A stretch of 64,000 bases of DNA from Streptomyces qinglanensis (GCF_900111245.1 NZ_FOGO01000002.1:496001-560000), one strand, 5' to 3'. Counted from the stretch's first letter, positions 32,101-40,145 are shown. A program made the numbers and translations. Notes: generated from the sequence alone by a model not told the origin.

Positions 32101-34136
32101 GTGAGTTCCATGCTCTGTCGCGGGTCCGGCACCTGGGCGAGCCCGGCTCGCGCCTGCCGCGGATCCGTCACCGGCTCCAGCGCCGCTGCCGACGTACCGT
32201 CGCTCTGGCTCTGGCTCTGGCTCTGGCCCTGGCCGTCCGTGTCGGAGGGCTCGACCGGTGCCGGGAGGGAGGCCGGGGGGCCGCCCCGGGGGGTGCCCTC
32301 CGGCGGCTGCTCGGCGACACCCCGGGCCGGGGCCGCCGGTACGGGCATGACCGTCGTCTCGCCGTGCTCCGCACCGGGCAGCACGCCCGGCACGCCGAAG
32401 GCGCCGGCCCCACCGCCCTGCGAGGCGCCGCCGCCGGCATGGCTGCCGCCCCGCGCGTGGCTGCCGGTACGCGCGCGGGTGCGGCCACCGCCGCCGGTCG
32501 AGTCGTCGCCCGCCGCGTGACCGCCGCCTGCCGTGTGGCCCGCACCGGATGTGTCCCTCTGGCTGTCGCCCGTGCCGGACCCGTCCGTGTCGGCCGGCCC
32601 GCCCCTGCGGGCCCGGCTGCCGGACTGCCTGGCCGTGTTGCCGACCGCCTTGACCGGGACCTCCAGCACGTACGCGCTGCCGCCCGCCGAACCCGGTACC
32701 TCGTGGGTCTGCAGCACACCGCCGTGCCGGGTGACGATGCCGCGCACCAGCGGTTCGTGCACCGGGCTGCCACCGCTGTACGGGCCGCGTACCTCGATGC
32801 GGACCACTTCGCCCCGCTGCGCCGCTGCGACCACGATGGTCGGGTCCGCGCCGGGCGGTGGCGCGACCTGCGCGCGGCCCGTCGCATCCACGCCCGCGAC
32901 GTCCGCGATCAGGTGCGCCAGCGCCACCGCGAGCCGTTCCGGGTCGACCTCGGCCTCGATCGGCGGGGCGTGCACGGCGAACTGTGCGCGCCCCGGACCG
33001 ATCAGTTCCGTGGCCCCCTCGACGCCCGCCGAGACCACCGCGTCCATCGGCACCGGCTCGGTCCGCAGCCGCTCCTGGCCCGAATCCAGCCGCTGGTAGC
33101 CGAGCACGTTGTCGACCAGCGTCGTCATCCGGGCGTAGCCCGCCGACAGATGGTGGAGGATCTGGTTCGCCTCCGGCCACAACTGCGCCGCCGGGTCGGA
33201 GGAGAGCCCCGACAGCTCCTGGCGGAGCTCCTCCAGCGGTCCGCGCAGCGACTCCTCCAGTACGGCCCGCAACTGCGTCTGCCGCCCCGCTACGGCGTCG
33301 TAGGGGCGGCGGTCGGTGAACGTCAGCACCGCGCCGACCAACTGTTCGCCGTCCCGCACCGGCGCCGTCGTCATGTCGACCGGCACCGCGCGCCCGTCCT
33401 TCGCCCACAGCACCTGCCCGGCCCGCACCCGGTGCTTGCGCCCCGAGCGGAGGCTGTCCGCCAACGGGGTCTCCTCGAACGGCAGTGGGGTGCCGTCGGG
33501 GCGCGAGTGGTGCACGAGGGGGTGCAGTTCCTGGCCGCCGAGGTCGCTGGCGCGATAGCCGAGGATCTGCGCTGCCGACGGGTTGACGAGCACCACCCGG
33601 CCCTCGGAGTCCACCCCCACGACGCCCTCCGAGGCGGCACGCAGGATCATCTCCGTCTGACGCTGCTGGCGCGCCAGTTCGGCCTCGGTGTCGAGGGTGC
33701 CGGTGAGATCGCGTACGACGAGCATCAGCAGTTCGTCGCCGGTGTACCCGCCGCCCGGATTGTCGGCGAAGGCGGCTTCGATCGCGGAGGCGTAGGGCGT
33801 CCGGCCGTCCTCCAGGTTCGCACTGGTCACCTCGACGGGGAACTCGCTGCCGTCGGTACGCCGCGCCACCATCCGGGTCGGCTTCTGCCGTTCCTGGCTC
33901 TGTTCGGCCTCGTCCGGGCGCCGCATCGACCCCGGGATGCGCTTCGAGTCGAACTCGGGCAGCAGATCCAGCAGCCCGCGCCCCACGAGGGCCGTGCCGG
34001 GTGTCTCCAGGGTCTCCAGCGCGATGGCGTTGGCGTTCACCACCGTGCCGTTGCAGTTCACCAGGAGCAGCGCGTCGGGCAGTGCGTCGAGTATGGCGGC
34101 GAGGCGAGCAGCGCCTCGGGATGGCCTGCTGCTCAC
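29139..34136 (-). CDS. Giant PAS - degenerate histidine kinase - receiver protein with ~900-residue disordered linker
   Basis: 1665 residues. A PAS domain at about 10-75 (LDALPDALLLVNCNGTVVNA) and a second at about 165-280 (ILRAASEGVVGVDSEGRVVL) are followed by a kinase-like core at 285-500. In that core the usual phospho-His box is replaced by LEESLRGPLEELRQ and the N-box Asn is missing (LAVALAHLIADVA). Residues about 505-1420 are a Pro/Gly/Ala/Gln/Ser tract. Two receiver-like domains end the protein. The first, at about 1430-1525, has only AALFVDPLTG. The second, at about 1540-1660, has LLVEEEQ and NLVVMDLMQV, a normal phosphorylation Asp. So the protein may sense and bind but not autophosphorylate, and may receive phosphate from another kinase. 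GTG 34136 has GGAGGG upstream. Confidence 0.85.
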   Translation of the reverse strand: MSSRPSRGAARLAAILDALPDALLLVNCNGTVVNANAIALETLETPGTALVGRGLLDLLPEFDSKRIPGSMRRPDEAEQSQERQKPTRMVARRTDGSEFPVEVTSANLEDGRTPYASAIEAAFADNPGGGYTGDELLMLVVRDLTGTLDTEAELARQQRQTEMILRAASEGVVGVDSEGRVVLVNPSAAQILGYRASDLGGQELHPLVHHSRPDGTPLPFEETPLADSLRSGRKHRVRAGQVLWAKDGRAVPVDMTTAPVRDGEQLVGAVLTFTDRRPYDAVAGRQTQLRAVLEESLRGPLEELRQELSGLSSDPAAQLWPEANQILHHLSAGYARMTTLVDNVLGYQRLDSGQERLRTEPVPMDAVVSAGVEGATELIGPGRAQFAVHAPPIEAEVDPERLAVALAHLIADVAGVDATGRAQVAPPPGADPTIVVAAAQRGEVVRIEVRGPYSGGSPVHEPLVRGIVTRHGGVLQTHEVPGSAGGSAYVLEVPVKAVGNTARQSGSRARRGGPADTDGSGTGDSQRDTSGAGHTAGGGHAAGDDSTGGGGRTRARTGSHARGGSHAGGGASQGGGAGAFGVPGVLPGAEHGETTVMPVPAAPARGVAEQPPEGTPRGGPPASLPAPVEPSDTDGQGQSQSQSQSDGTSAAALEPVTDPRQARAGLAQVPDPRQSMELTAGPDPSAPDGAPSGPPGAGPPALGPAPSPGGAPDTGIAQPDPGGAQSDAGGAPGTGSVEGPSPVPGRPVAPVPAQRPHQEDPRDDGSGTPPDMPRPTGRRRGRPSPAEERLAQAPFEGEAGPGGGSGALELPAGAPGGSATPVPVAAQGTGRRARRALGERTETAHDPQGAAEAPGTQVAAEAGSAVPELPGQPGPQDTNGAGGEGAAGDPELSPADGGRRARRIAAARARAEAEAEAQQGPRHAPFALPPAASEVDPVPPFQGPGAPVQDAVPPFQGPGAEPGAGSGTESGAGQPPSGAPAEAAGGPGTVPGVPGAVPGPRPAPGAEPGAAADDPAYAPYPAPPAPNGAGPGAPPPAAPGMWAAPGTGTPDAADPETASPDAASPDGSVPPAGGMPADGSAPSDGTPEAGAAVGAPDPHEEGGEPRRGDSSVVAASPILGGGVLPDQQQARQAHAPSSRPEQGQPGESGASETGPGPRVRTLGQGVPFAERMAEQSAAQAQQWPPAQHATPSAMSAIPSTPSTPAPPPGSGRRRKLATPEERVQGNASPGAQGGAPTGASQTGGPTGAPQGGTGPSAEPPHGLPRPGPEAAPGHGRSWPGLPGQPQAQAQPQGGPGQPQAPGQGYAQPHGHAQPQGQPGAVPGPMPLPQSEAGPPGTAVAPQSGRPGPGPGQAPGQSQGGQAPGQGGLAHGRPGGPQEFAVGGPGGGPGAELAEGPEPLDGPDSPVEVTDGRGFGVPPHALDDELPPEPLDNPRRLLVWPEPDVSTQQALSDRGYRPVLVHSREEVDAQIAAYPAALFVDPLTGPITRTALQSLRTAAVAAEVPVLVTAGLGQATREAAYGADPAVLLKALAPRDSEQHPPRVLLVEEEQAIAAAFAATLERRGMQVAHAPTDSEAVQVAAQVRPNLVVMDLMQVRRRRAGIIDWLRVNGILNRTPFVVYTSAGLDPEELPRLASGETVLFLAERSTSAEVQARIVDLLTKIGAN

Positions 34137-34755
34137 GGCGACAATTCCCTCCTGCTGACCTCAGGTGCGCGTGACCTTCCGCCCGTTTCTTCCCAGTTGG
34201 TCCGGTCAGGTCACGGCTGCCAGTCTGCCGTTCACTCCGGGCGTGTCACTAGGGGGAGTCTACGGGCCACCCTTTCGGGCGCGGCGCCGGATGCGAGAGA
34301 GGTCACCTGGTACGGGGGGCCGGGCGGCCGCCCTCGCTGCGGTCTCCGCCCAACAGGCGGCGCACGGAGGCGAGTACGCCGAGCACCACCGGGTCACCCT
34401 TCCGGGCTTCGGCTGATGGCTCCTGCCGGGCCTCCGTCAAGGCCGCTTCCGGCCGCTGCCCAGGGCCGGCTTGTGGCCACTGCCCGCGGGCTGCTTCCCG
34501 GCTGCTTCGCGGCGCTGTCCGGGGCCTCGGGCAGCGCGTGCCCGAGGGTACCCCGGCGGCGCGGAATCATCCGTTCCGCTTGACGTCCTGCTGCGGGATG
34601 GCGGGACGCACGGCGGTCAGGACGGGACCGGAGGGTCGGCAGGGGCCGGTGGGATGAGGGAGGAAGGGGGACAGGGGAACAGGAGGAGGCCGGAAGAAGA
34701 TCAGGAGAGGAGCAGGGGAGGAGCAGAAGAGGGTCAGAAGAGGGTCAGAAGAGGG
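34137..34755. other. Intergenic region with polypurine tract and GAAGAGGGTCAG repeats
   Basis: No gene is supported. Bases about 34640-34770 are almost pure purine on the plus strand, with three GAAGAGGGTCAG-type 12-bp units at about 34728-34762. On the transcribed (minus) strand this gives a CU-rich trailer directly after the inhibitor gene, which could act as a Rho loading site. The promoter of the PAS gene lies near 34140-34300. Confidence 0.5.
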
Positions 34756-35277
34756 TCAGAAGGAGGTCCGGGGCAGTGCCGGAACGAGGCGGTTCCACCG
34801 GGCCACCTCGCAGCCGTTGGTCCGGCTGAACCGGGCGTCGACCTTCCGCCCGTGCCAGGTGCCCGTCACGCGGGCCTGCGCGGGGCCGCCGTAGATCATC
34901 GTGCAGACCGCGTCCCCCGGCACGGGCGCGAACGGGTCCCTGCCCCCCGAAGCCGCCCGGTCCAGCGCGGCGCAGGCCCGGCCCGGCGCGGGGTGCCCGC
35001 CGCCTGCGGGGTGGCAGCGCAGGGTGTACGACCCGTCCCGCGCGGCCCGCCCGCTGCGGGTCACGGTGAAGGTCAGCTTGTCGGCCGGTCGCTGCGCGAC
35101 AGGACGCACGGTTGCCGCGGCCCCGCCGGCGGCGACTGCAGGGGTGGCTGCCCGACCCGCCGCGGTCGCCTCGGGCGCCCCGAGGAGAGCGAGCAGTCCG
35201 GCCGCCGCCGAGGTGACCGCGGTGAGAGTGAGAAGCGGGCGGATGTGCAGGAGGACGGGGACGGTACGGCGCGGCAT
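34756..35277 (-). CDS. Secreted SSI-type subtilisin/protease inhibitor
   Basis: 173 residues. A signal peptide (LLTLTAVTSAAAGLLALLG, cleavage near ATA-AGR) is followed by a short spacer and the SSI domain. Landmarks are KLTFTVTRSG and YTLRCHPAGG...GRACAALD (first disulfide). The reactive loop is DAVCTMIYGGP, with Met at P1, and TNGCEVARWN gives the second disulfide Cys. P1 Met suggests subtilisin-type targets. The known role is to hold secreted proteases, often transglutaminase-activating or mycelial, in check. The extra N-terminal ~30 residues are Ala-rich. A start at ATG 35277 gives the signal peptide. It is monocistronic. Confidence 0.93.
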   Translation of the reverse strand: MPRRTVPVLLHIRPLLTLTAVTSAAAGLLALLGAPEATAAGRAATPAVAAGGAAATVRPVAQRPADKLTFTVTRSGRAARDGSYTLRCHPAGGGHPAPGRACAALDRAASGGRDPFAPVPGDAVCTMIYGGPAQARVTGTWHGRKVDARFSRTNGCEVARWNRLVPALPRTSF

Positions 35278-35645
35278 GGCTGGCTCCAGAGGTCGAGAGC
35301 GCTCCCGCCCGGCCGGACGGGGCGGCTCCACGAGGGCGAGGGGATGGGGGCGCCGCGAGTACGCCCCGCCCTGTTCAACGCCGCTTCCGGCCCGCCGTTG
35401 CGCGGACGGACCCGTCCGGACCCCGGCCGCACCCCGGATGGGCGCACCACCCGGCCCGGATGGGCGCACCGCGGGGACGGGGCGCGCGGCAGGGCCGTCC
35501 GCGCCCTCAGTCCCGGCGGCCGCCGAAGTGCTTTGCCCAGGGGTCCGCGGACCGAGTACGGTGGGAGCCGATTGGAGACAGCCCCCAGGGTTGTGCCATC
35601 ATCAGCACACACTTTGTCGCGCCTGCGGGTGCTCGGAGTGTGTCT
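35278..35645. other. Intergenic region, promoters of inhibitor and tRNA-Ser(GCU)
   Basis: No gene is seen. Short GCACCCGG-type repeats occur near 35400-35470. The AT-richer stretch at about 35590-35630 is the best place for the tRNA promoter. Confidence 0.4.
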
Positions 35646-35737
35646 GGAGGCTTCGCCTAGTCTGGTCTATGGCGCCGCACTGCTAATGCGGTTTCGGGGT
35701 AACCCCCTGATCGAGGGTTCAAATCCCTCAGCCTCCG
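35646..35737 (+). tRNA. tRNA-Ser (anticodon GCU)
   Basis: A 92-nt class II tRNA. Acceptor strands GGAGGCT and AGCCTCC pair. The anticodon stem GCCGC/GCGG region encloses the loop CTGCTAA (GCT). There is a long variable arm and a T arm GGGTTCAAATCCC. Confidence 0.95.
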
Positions 35738-35783
35738 CTTGAGGTCTACGGGTCCGTCCTTGCATACGGATCTCAAGATCACC

Positions 35784-35808
35784 GAAGCCCCGGCCCGTCC
35801 GGGGCTTC
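35784..35808 (+). terminator. Terminator of tRNA-Ser(GCU)
   Basis: GAAGCCCCGG pairs with CCGGGGCTTC, loop CCCGT, 46 bp after the tRNA. Confidence 0.75.
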
Positions 35809-36021
35809 ACTCGTTCCGGGGCAGTCTCCCGGCGCCTTCGCGGCCCCGAGCCTCTGTGGGGTCCGATCGGGACCACCGTGGACCCACTCCGTCCCAAAAC
35901 CCCTCATGGATACGTTTCCGCAGGTCAGTGCGGGTTCGGACAATGGATTTCGCCTGGGACCGCAGGTCATGTAATGTTGTTCCCGCAACGCCGACCGGCA
36001 AGAAAAACCGCCGGACAGCAA

Positions 36022-36094
36022 GCGCTCGTAGCTTAACGGATAGAGCATCTGACTACGGATCAGAAGGTTGCAGGTTCGAATCCTGCCGAGCGCG
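36022..36094 (+). tRNA. tRNA-Arg (anticodon ACG)
   Basis: A 73-nt tRNA. Acceptor GCGCTCG/CGAGCGC pairs, the D loop is TTAACGGATA, and CTGACTACGGATCAG gives anticodon ACG. The T arm is CAGGTTCGAATCCTG. A34 is expected to be deaminated to inosine by TadA, encoded at 61855-62484. A likely promoter includes TAATGT near 35971. Confidence 0.96.
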
Positions 36095-36102
36095 CAGCAG
36101 CT

Positions 36103-36136
36103 CAAGGGCCCTGTTCAGCATCGAACAGGGCCCTTG
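36103..36136 (+). terminator. Terminator of tRNA-Arg
   Basis: CAAGGGCCCTGTTC and GAACAGGGCCCTTG form a perfect 14-bp stem with a 6-nt loop. Confidence 0.85.
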
Positions 36137-36180
36137 GTGTATCCCGTTGACGGCAGTTTTGACGGCAACCACCTAGCGGA

Positions 36181-36660
36181 TCATGAATCGGTGGGGTCGT
36201 TGTCCTCGTTGAGGGCGTCTCCCAGCCGTCCGATCGCGTCGCGCTGTTCGTCCAGGCGCACGAAGGTGTAGATGTCCATGGTCACTCGGATTGAGCTGTG
36301 CCCGAGGACCTGCATGATCGTCCGGGCATTGGCACCCTGCTCATGCAGCAGCGAGGCACAGGTGTGCCGCAGGTCGTGAAAGCGGACCTTCCGCACCCCG
36401 GCGCGCGCCGACAACGCCTCGAACGAGCGGTTGAGGTTACGGGGCTCGATCGGGGTGCCGTTCTTCGTGGTGAAGATCAGCCCGCTAACGTCTCCCCGCC
36501 ACTTCTCCCCGGCCAGCCGCTTGTCTGCGAGCTGCTGTGCCCGCTGGGCGCGGAGCGCGGTGACGCACTCGCGGGGAAGCGGAATACGGCGCGCGGACCG
36601 CTGGGTCTTCGGCGGGACGATGACCAACTCACCGCCGACCCTCTGAAGGGCCTGCCGCAC
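36181..36660 (-). pseudogene. Tyrosine integrase remnant (catalytic C-terminus only)
   Basis: About 159 residues. They cover QALQRVGGELVIVPPKTQRS, LNRSFEALSARAGV, then the His-x-x-Arg box VRFHDLRHTCASLLHEQGAN, LGHSSIRVTMDIY and the nucleophile Tyr in DIYTFV. The core-binding domain and the first catalytic Arg box are missing. Upstream the frame reads unrelated residues for about 20 codons to a stop near 36727. It lies 87 bp from tRNA-Arg(ACG) and points at it, so it is the relic of an element that used this tRNA as its attachment site. It is unlikely to be active. Confidence 0.88.
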
Positions 36661-36751
36661 GGTCAGTATGCGGTGCGGACCTCGGAAGCCCTGGTGTCCC
36701 GATGACGGACCGCAGGCCGTCTCTCACCGCATGGGAAACCGTCTCAAGGGC

Positions 36752-37279
36752 TCAGCGCAGCGGCAGGTCCGCGATCATCACGGCGTACACGGGTGAGTCA
36801 GGGAACGGTTGGTCCTCCCCGACCTTCCGGTACCCCCAGGACGCGTAAAGCGCCTCCACCTTCGGGTGCGTCACGTCGACCAGCAGGGCGGCCCGGGGCT
36901 CGTCGCGAGCGTCCATGAGAGCTCGATGCAGCCGCTCGGCGGTGCCCGTCTTCCTCCATGGCTCACGCACCATCAGTTCGGAGAAGTGGAAGGTACGCGG
37001 CATCTCCGGTGCCGGGTCCAGGTGCTCCCTCCACCACTCGCGGCCTTCCGGACCGGGGGCGCCGTAGGTGAAGCCCGCGGGCTCGTCCCCGTCGTAGGCG
37101 ATCACGCACGAGAAGCCCGGATTGCTGCCCCAGTGATCGACGAACCAGGGGAACTTCTGCCGGAACTCGTCGTCAGCCATCCGCTCGGCGTGGACGTCCG
37201 CGTGTACGCCGATCAACGTCTGCCGGATCTCCGACAGGTCGTCGTGACCGTAGTGTCGCAGCTCCAGAGCTGAGGTCAT
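36752..37279 (-). CDS. GNAT-family acetyltransferase
   Basis: 175 residues. FSCVIAYDGDEPAGFTYGAP, FHFSELMVREPWRKTGTAERL (acetyl-CoA loop) and ALLVDVTHPKVEALYASWGYRKVGE (motif B) show the fold. The ATG overlaps the stop of the regulator gene upstream (ATGA), so the two are made together. This XRE-TPR plus GNAT pairing recurs in Streptomyces. The substrate is unknown. It lies next to the integrase remnant, so it may have arrived with that element. Confidence 0.85.
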   Translation of the reverse strand: MTSALELRHYGHDDLSEIRQTLIGVHADVHAERMADDEFRQKFPWFVDHWGSNPGFSCVIAYDGDEPAGFTYGAPGPEGREWWREHLDPAPEMPRTFHFSELMVREPWRKTGTAERLHRALMDARDEPRAALLVDVTHPKVEALYASWGYRKVGEDQPFPDSPVYAVMIADLPLR

Positions 37280-38607
37280 CGAGCCTGGCTCCATTCTGAT
37301 CGGTAGCGGTCCTTCCACTCTCGCGCGGTACCGGAGCCCGGCGCGAGGGTGGTCAAGTCGCGGTAGAAGTCTCCGAGGTAGGAGCGCATCCGGCCGGGGA
37401 GAGCGGTGCCGTCCATCAGGGCGAACACCTGGTCGGCTGTGCCGCACGCCTGGTCCACATCGCGTTGGTGAAGCTGAGCTGTGGCGAGTTGGAGGGTGGT
37501 CAGCGCGCGGTTCCGGCGGTAGTGCTGCGGAATAGCTGAGAGGGCACGGTGCGAGGCTGCCTCTGCGCCCGCCGGGTCCCCGGTTTCGTCCCGCACGATG
37601 GCGGTGATGGCCAGCAGTTCGGCCGGCCCGTAGAAGGCCACCCATGTCGGTCGGGCTTCCTCCGAGGACGCCTTCGACGGCGCCTCTTCCGCGTACCCGA
37701 GGGACCGCAGGGCGCCCCGCCGGTCCCCGGCACTGGAATGACCGATGGCTGTACGGGCCTGTGCGAGCGAGGCGAACAGCGGGTCCCGGCGTGTCACAGC
37801 GGTCGCCTGCGCGGCCTGTCCCGCGTCCACAGCCTGTGAGAACTCTCCGCGATGCAGGGCGAGCATGGCGTGCGAGTTCCACACGCGCAGTTCCGCTACG
37901 GGATCCTTCGCCATGCCCGCCAGGTAGAGCGCCCGATTCAGGTGACTGAGGGCACGGGCGCTCCGGCGGGCGTCCACTGCCGACCATGCCGCCGACGCGG
38001 TGTAGTTCGCTGCCACGCTGAAGAGGCGCTGTCGGATGCGCTGCGAGGCGGCCCGCTTCTGCAACTCCAGCGCCTCGGCGGCACCGGCAAGCGCGGCCCG
38101 CTCCAGTGCTTCGTGCCCGCCTTTGGCGGCGTCCAGGGCCGTCAGGGTGTCCAGGCCGTTGCGCAGCCGGATCACGTCGGTGGTGCCGACCGAGTGCGGC
38201 CGGGTGGCCACGAAGGGCACGACGGCGGCGGTCGTGCCGGTGGCCGCGGTGAGGAAGTTCCTGCGGTGCACAGGGTCCTCCGTCCTGGTAGAGCTTCGTC
38301 GACCTGGTGGGAGCCGGAACCCGAGGTCCCCGGCGCTACGGCCGAATACAGCTTCCAAGGCTTCGCGCTGTCGGGGGTGCGGCCAGAGAGTCTTTCCGGT
38401 CAGCCAGTGGCGCACCGTGCGGTCGCTCACGGTGCCTTCCCGGCCGAGGGACCGAAGGTAGTCGTTCACGGCTTCTGCCAACTCGACCTGTGTGAATCCC
38501 GCTTCATCGAGGGCATCCGCCAGGTGTCTGTTCGCCTCCACGGCTTCAAGGTAGCGAGACACCAGGACGTCCGGGCTGGAGCGGGCGCGAAATTTCCGGT
38601 CGATCAC
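37276..38607 (-). CDS. XRE-family regulator with TPR-like C-terminus
   Basis: 443 residues. HTH at about 30-95 (FTQVELAEAVNDYLRSLGRE, VSDRTVRHWLTGKTLWPHPR). A hydrophobic RRNFLTAATGTTAAVV segment follows at about 116-131, a common feature of these proteins and not a real Tat signal. The rest is alpha-helical repeats (AGAAEALELQKRA, LSHLNRALYLAGMAKDPVAE, ATAQLHQRDVDQACGTADQV), a TPR-type peptide or protein sensor. GTG start at 38607. It is divergent from an ATP-binding anti-sigma-like gene 149 bp away. Role inferred: a signal-responsive repressor or activator of the adjacent genes. Confidence 0.83.
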   Translation of the reverse strand: MIDRKFRARSSPDVLVSRYLEAVEANRHLADALDEAGFTQVELAEAVNDYLRSLGREGTVSDRTVRHWLTGKTLWPHPRQREALEAVFGRSAGDLGFRLPPGRRSSTRTEDPVHRRNFLTAATGTTAAVVPFVATRPHSVGTTDVIRLRNGLDTLTALDAAKGGHEALERAALAGAAEALELQKRAASQRIRQRLFSVAANYTASAAWSAVDARRSARALSHLNRALYLAGMAKDPVAELRVWNSHAMLALHRGEFSQAVDAGQAAQATAVTRRDPLFASLAQARTAIGHSSAGDRRGALRSLGYAEEAPSKASSEEARPTWVAFYGPAELLAITAIVRDETGDPAGAEAASHRALSAIPQHYRRNRALTTLQLATAQLHQRDVDQACGTADQVFALMDGTALPGRMRSYLGDFYRDLTTLAPGSGTAREWKDRYRSEWSQAR

Positions 38608-38756
38608 GTTGTACGGCAGCCCGATGTTTCCTCACGTGCTGTCACAGCCCGTCGTTCACTGGGTGCAGGCCGCCACCGGAGGGACCGTGCGGCCGCTGGC
38701 GTGGCCCGTTCCCCTCGGGGTGGGCCTCACCTCCCGCCCAACGACGAGGGGTCCAG

Positions 38757-39170
38757 ATGACCGCGACCACCACATCCCGACCGACCGGGCACCCTGGCTA
38801 CAGCGAGACCCTGCCGCGCGAGCCCGAGAGCGCCGCCATAGCCCGGCGCCTGGTCCGAGCCGCCTGCGCTGCATGGGGACTGGAGACCATGGCCGACGAC
38901 GGCGCCTTGGTCGTCTCCGAGCTGGTGGCCAACGCCGTGCAGCATGCTCGGCGGGAGTCCATCCGTGTGGTGGTGGAGCGGACCGCCGTGCGGACGGTGC
39001 GCGTGGCTGTTGCGGACTTCTCCCGGGCGCGGCCCGTGGCACGCGAGGTGGGTGAGGGGGACGAGGGCGGGCGGGGGCTCGCGCTCGTGGAGGCACTTGC
39101 GGTCGGCTGGGGCGCGGACGAGCGGCAGTGGGGGAAGGTCGTGTGGGCGGTTCTCGAGGCAGGGGGATGA
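38757..39170 (+). CDS. RsbW/SpoIIAB-like ATP-binding regulatory protein
   Basis: 137 residues with a HATPase_c fold. The N box is SELVANAVQHARRESIRV, the G1-type region VRVAVADFSRARPV and the G2 glycines GDEGGRGLALVEALA. Such proteins are anti-sigma factors or serine kinases without a histidine kinase dimerisation part. ATG 38757 has GAGGGG upstream. It is divergent from the XRE regulator, a frequent pairing in Streptomyces. The partner (sigma factor or anti-anti-sigma) is not in the immediate neighbourhood. Confidence 0.83.
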   Translation: MTATTTSRPTGHPGYSETLPREPESAAIARRLVRAACAAWGLETMADDGALVVSELVANAVQHARRESIRVVVERTAVRTVRVAVADFSRARPVAREVGEGDEGGRGLALVEALAVGWGADERQWGKVVWAVLEAGG

Positions 39171-39377
39171 AGCGCTCCGAGCGTGGCCCGTGGCCCACTG
39201 GGGCGCGATCCGGTCCGCTGGGGAGTACGCCTGTCGTGCGGGACGGCCGCGAACGTGCGCGACGGCACGCGGTCGGGAGGCCGCCGGGCCGGTGGCGAGG
39301 CCCGGGACCCCATGCTTCTCAGGCAATTCACATATGACGGCAAGATTCCTCTCACCCCCGCGCCCGAAGGTGAACCC

Positions 39378-40145
39378 ATGGTGCGGAGTGGAGCGGGTGC
39401 AGTGCAGGTGCCGGCGGCGCAGCGGGCCGGGACGAGGAAGCAGGCGCGGGCGGAGGGAGCCGGGCGCTCCGAGGGGGCGACGCCAGGGGCCGAACGGGCC
39501 CCGCGGCAGCGAGGTGCCACGCGCGAGCGCGGCGACCAGCGGGAGCCCGGCATCCCGCGGCAGCGAAGTACCCCGCGGCAGCCCGGTACTCCGCGGGAGC
39601 ATGCAGCCCCCCGCGCGCTCGCCACCCCGCGGCAGCGGAGTGCCCCGCGGGATCAAGCAACCCCGCGGGATCAAGCAACCCCGCGGCAGCCTGGCGCCCC
39701 GCGGGAGCACGCCACTCCGCAGGAGCCTGGCGCCCCGCGGGATCAAGCCACTCCGCAGGAGCCCGGCATCCCGCGGCAGACCGCCACCCCGCGGATGCTC
39801 GTCGTCGGGGACTTGGCGCTGGACGAGGAGAACCGCAGGGCGCGGCGCGGTGGGGTGTGGATCCGGCTGACCGCGACGGAGTTCGAGTTGCTGCGCTTCT
39901 TGATGCGCAACCCGGGCAGGGTGCTCAGCAAGGCGCAGATTCTCGACCGGGTGTGGAACTACGACGTGAGTCGCCGGGTCAACCTGGTCGAGATCTACAT
40001 CTCGTATGTGCGACGGAAGATCGACACAGGCGGGGAGCCGCTGATCCACACGCGGCGCGGCGCGGGCTATGTCTTCAAACCCGGCGAGTCCGTCATACCG
40101 GCGTTCCGGTCGCCGAAGGCGGATGAAGGGCCGGATACGGATTAA
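39378..40145 (+). CDS. Orphan PhoB/OmpR-type winged-helix protein with hexapeptide repeats and no receiver
   Basis: 255 residues. The C-terminal ~110 are a complete transcriptional activator domain of response regulators (VWIRLTATEFELLRFLMRNP, VLSKAQILDRVWNYDVSRRV, VEIYISYVRRKIDTGGEPL, RRGAGYVFKPGE). The receiver domain that should precede it is absent. Instead residues 60-139 are 13 copies of a hexapeptide of the form PRQPGT / PRDQAT / PQEPGA, encoded by 18-bp tandem repeats, after a basic Ala/Gly/Arg tract. So it cannot be controlled by phosphotransfer. The start is uncertain: ATG 39378 or ATG 39312, both before the repeats. Streptomyces has other atypical orphan regulators, but this repeat-bearing form is not one I recognise. 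Confidence 0.82.
   Translation: MVRSGAGAVQVPAAQRAGTRKQARAEGAGRSEGATPGAERAPRQRGATRERGDQREPGIPRQRSTPRQPGTPREHAAPRALATPRQRSAPRDQATPRDQATPRQPGAPREHATPQEPGAPRDQATPQEPGIPRQTATPRMLVVGDLALDEENRRARRGGVWIRLTATEFELLRFLMRNPGRVLSKAQILDRVWNYDVSRRVNLVEIYISYVRRKIDTGGEPLIHTRRGAGYVFKPGESVIPAFRSPKADEGPDTD
39555..39794 (+). repeat. 18-bp tandem repeats, 13 units, coding for a hexapeptide
   Basis: Units begin CCGCGG or CCGCAG and are in frame. Two adjacent units (about 39645 and 39663) are identical. Length changes of one unit keep the frame. Confidence 0.9.

Noticed and set aside
29403..34583. Very long plus-strand open frame opposite the PAS protein
   Set aside because: It is the mirror of a GC-rich Pro/Gly/Ala linker. 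It has no domain match, no ribosome site and Arg-rich nonsense sequence; the minus-strand frame has PAS and receiver domains.
34471..35742. Plus-strand 423-codon frame over the SSI gene and tRNA-Ser
   Set aside because: It reads through a tRNA gene and opposite a clear protease inhibitor.
39555..39794. CRISPR-like or iteron array
   Set aside because: The 18-bp units are tandem, in frame and code for a hexapeptide within an open frame.
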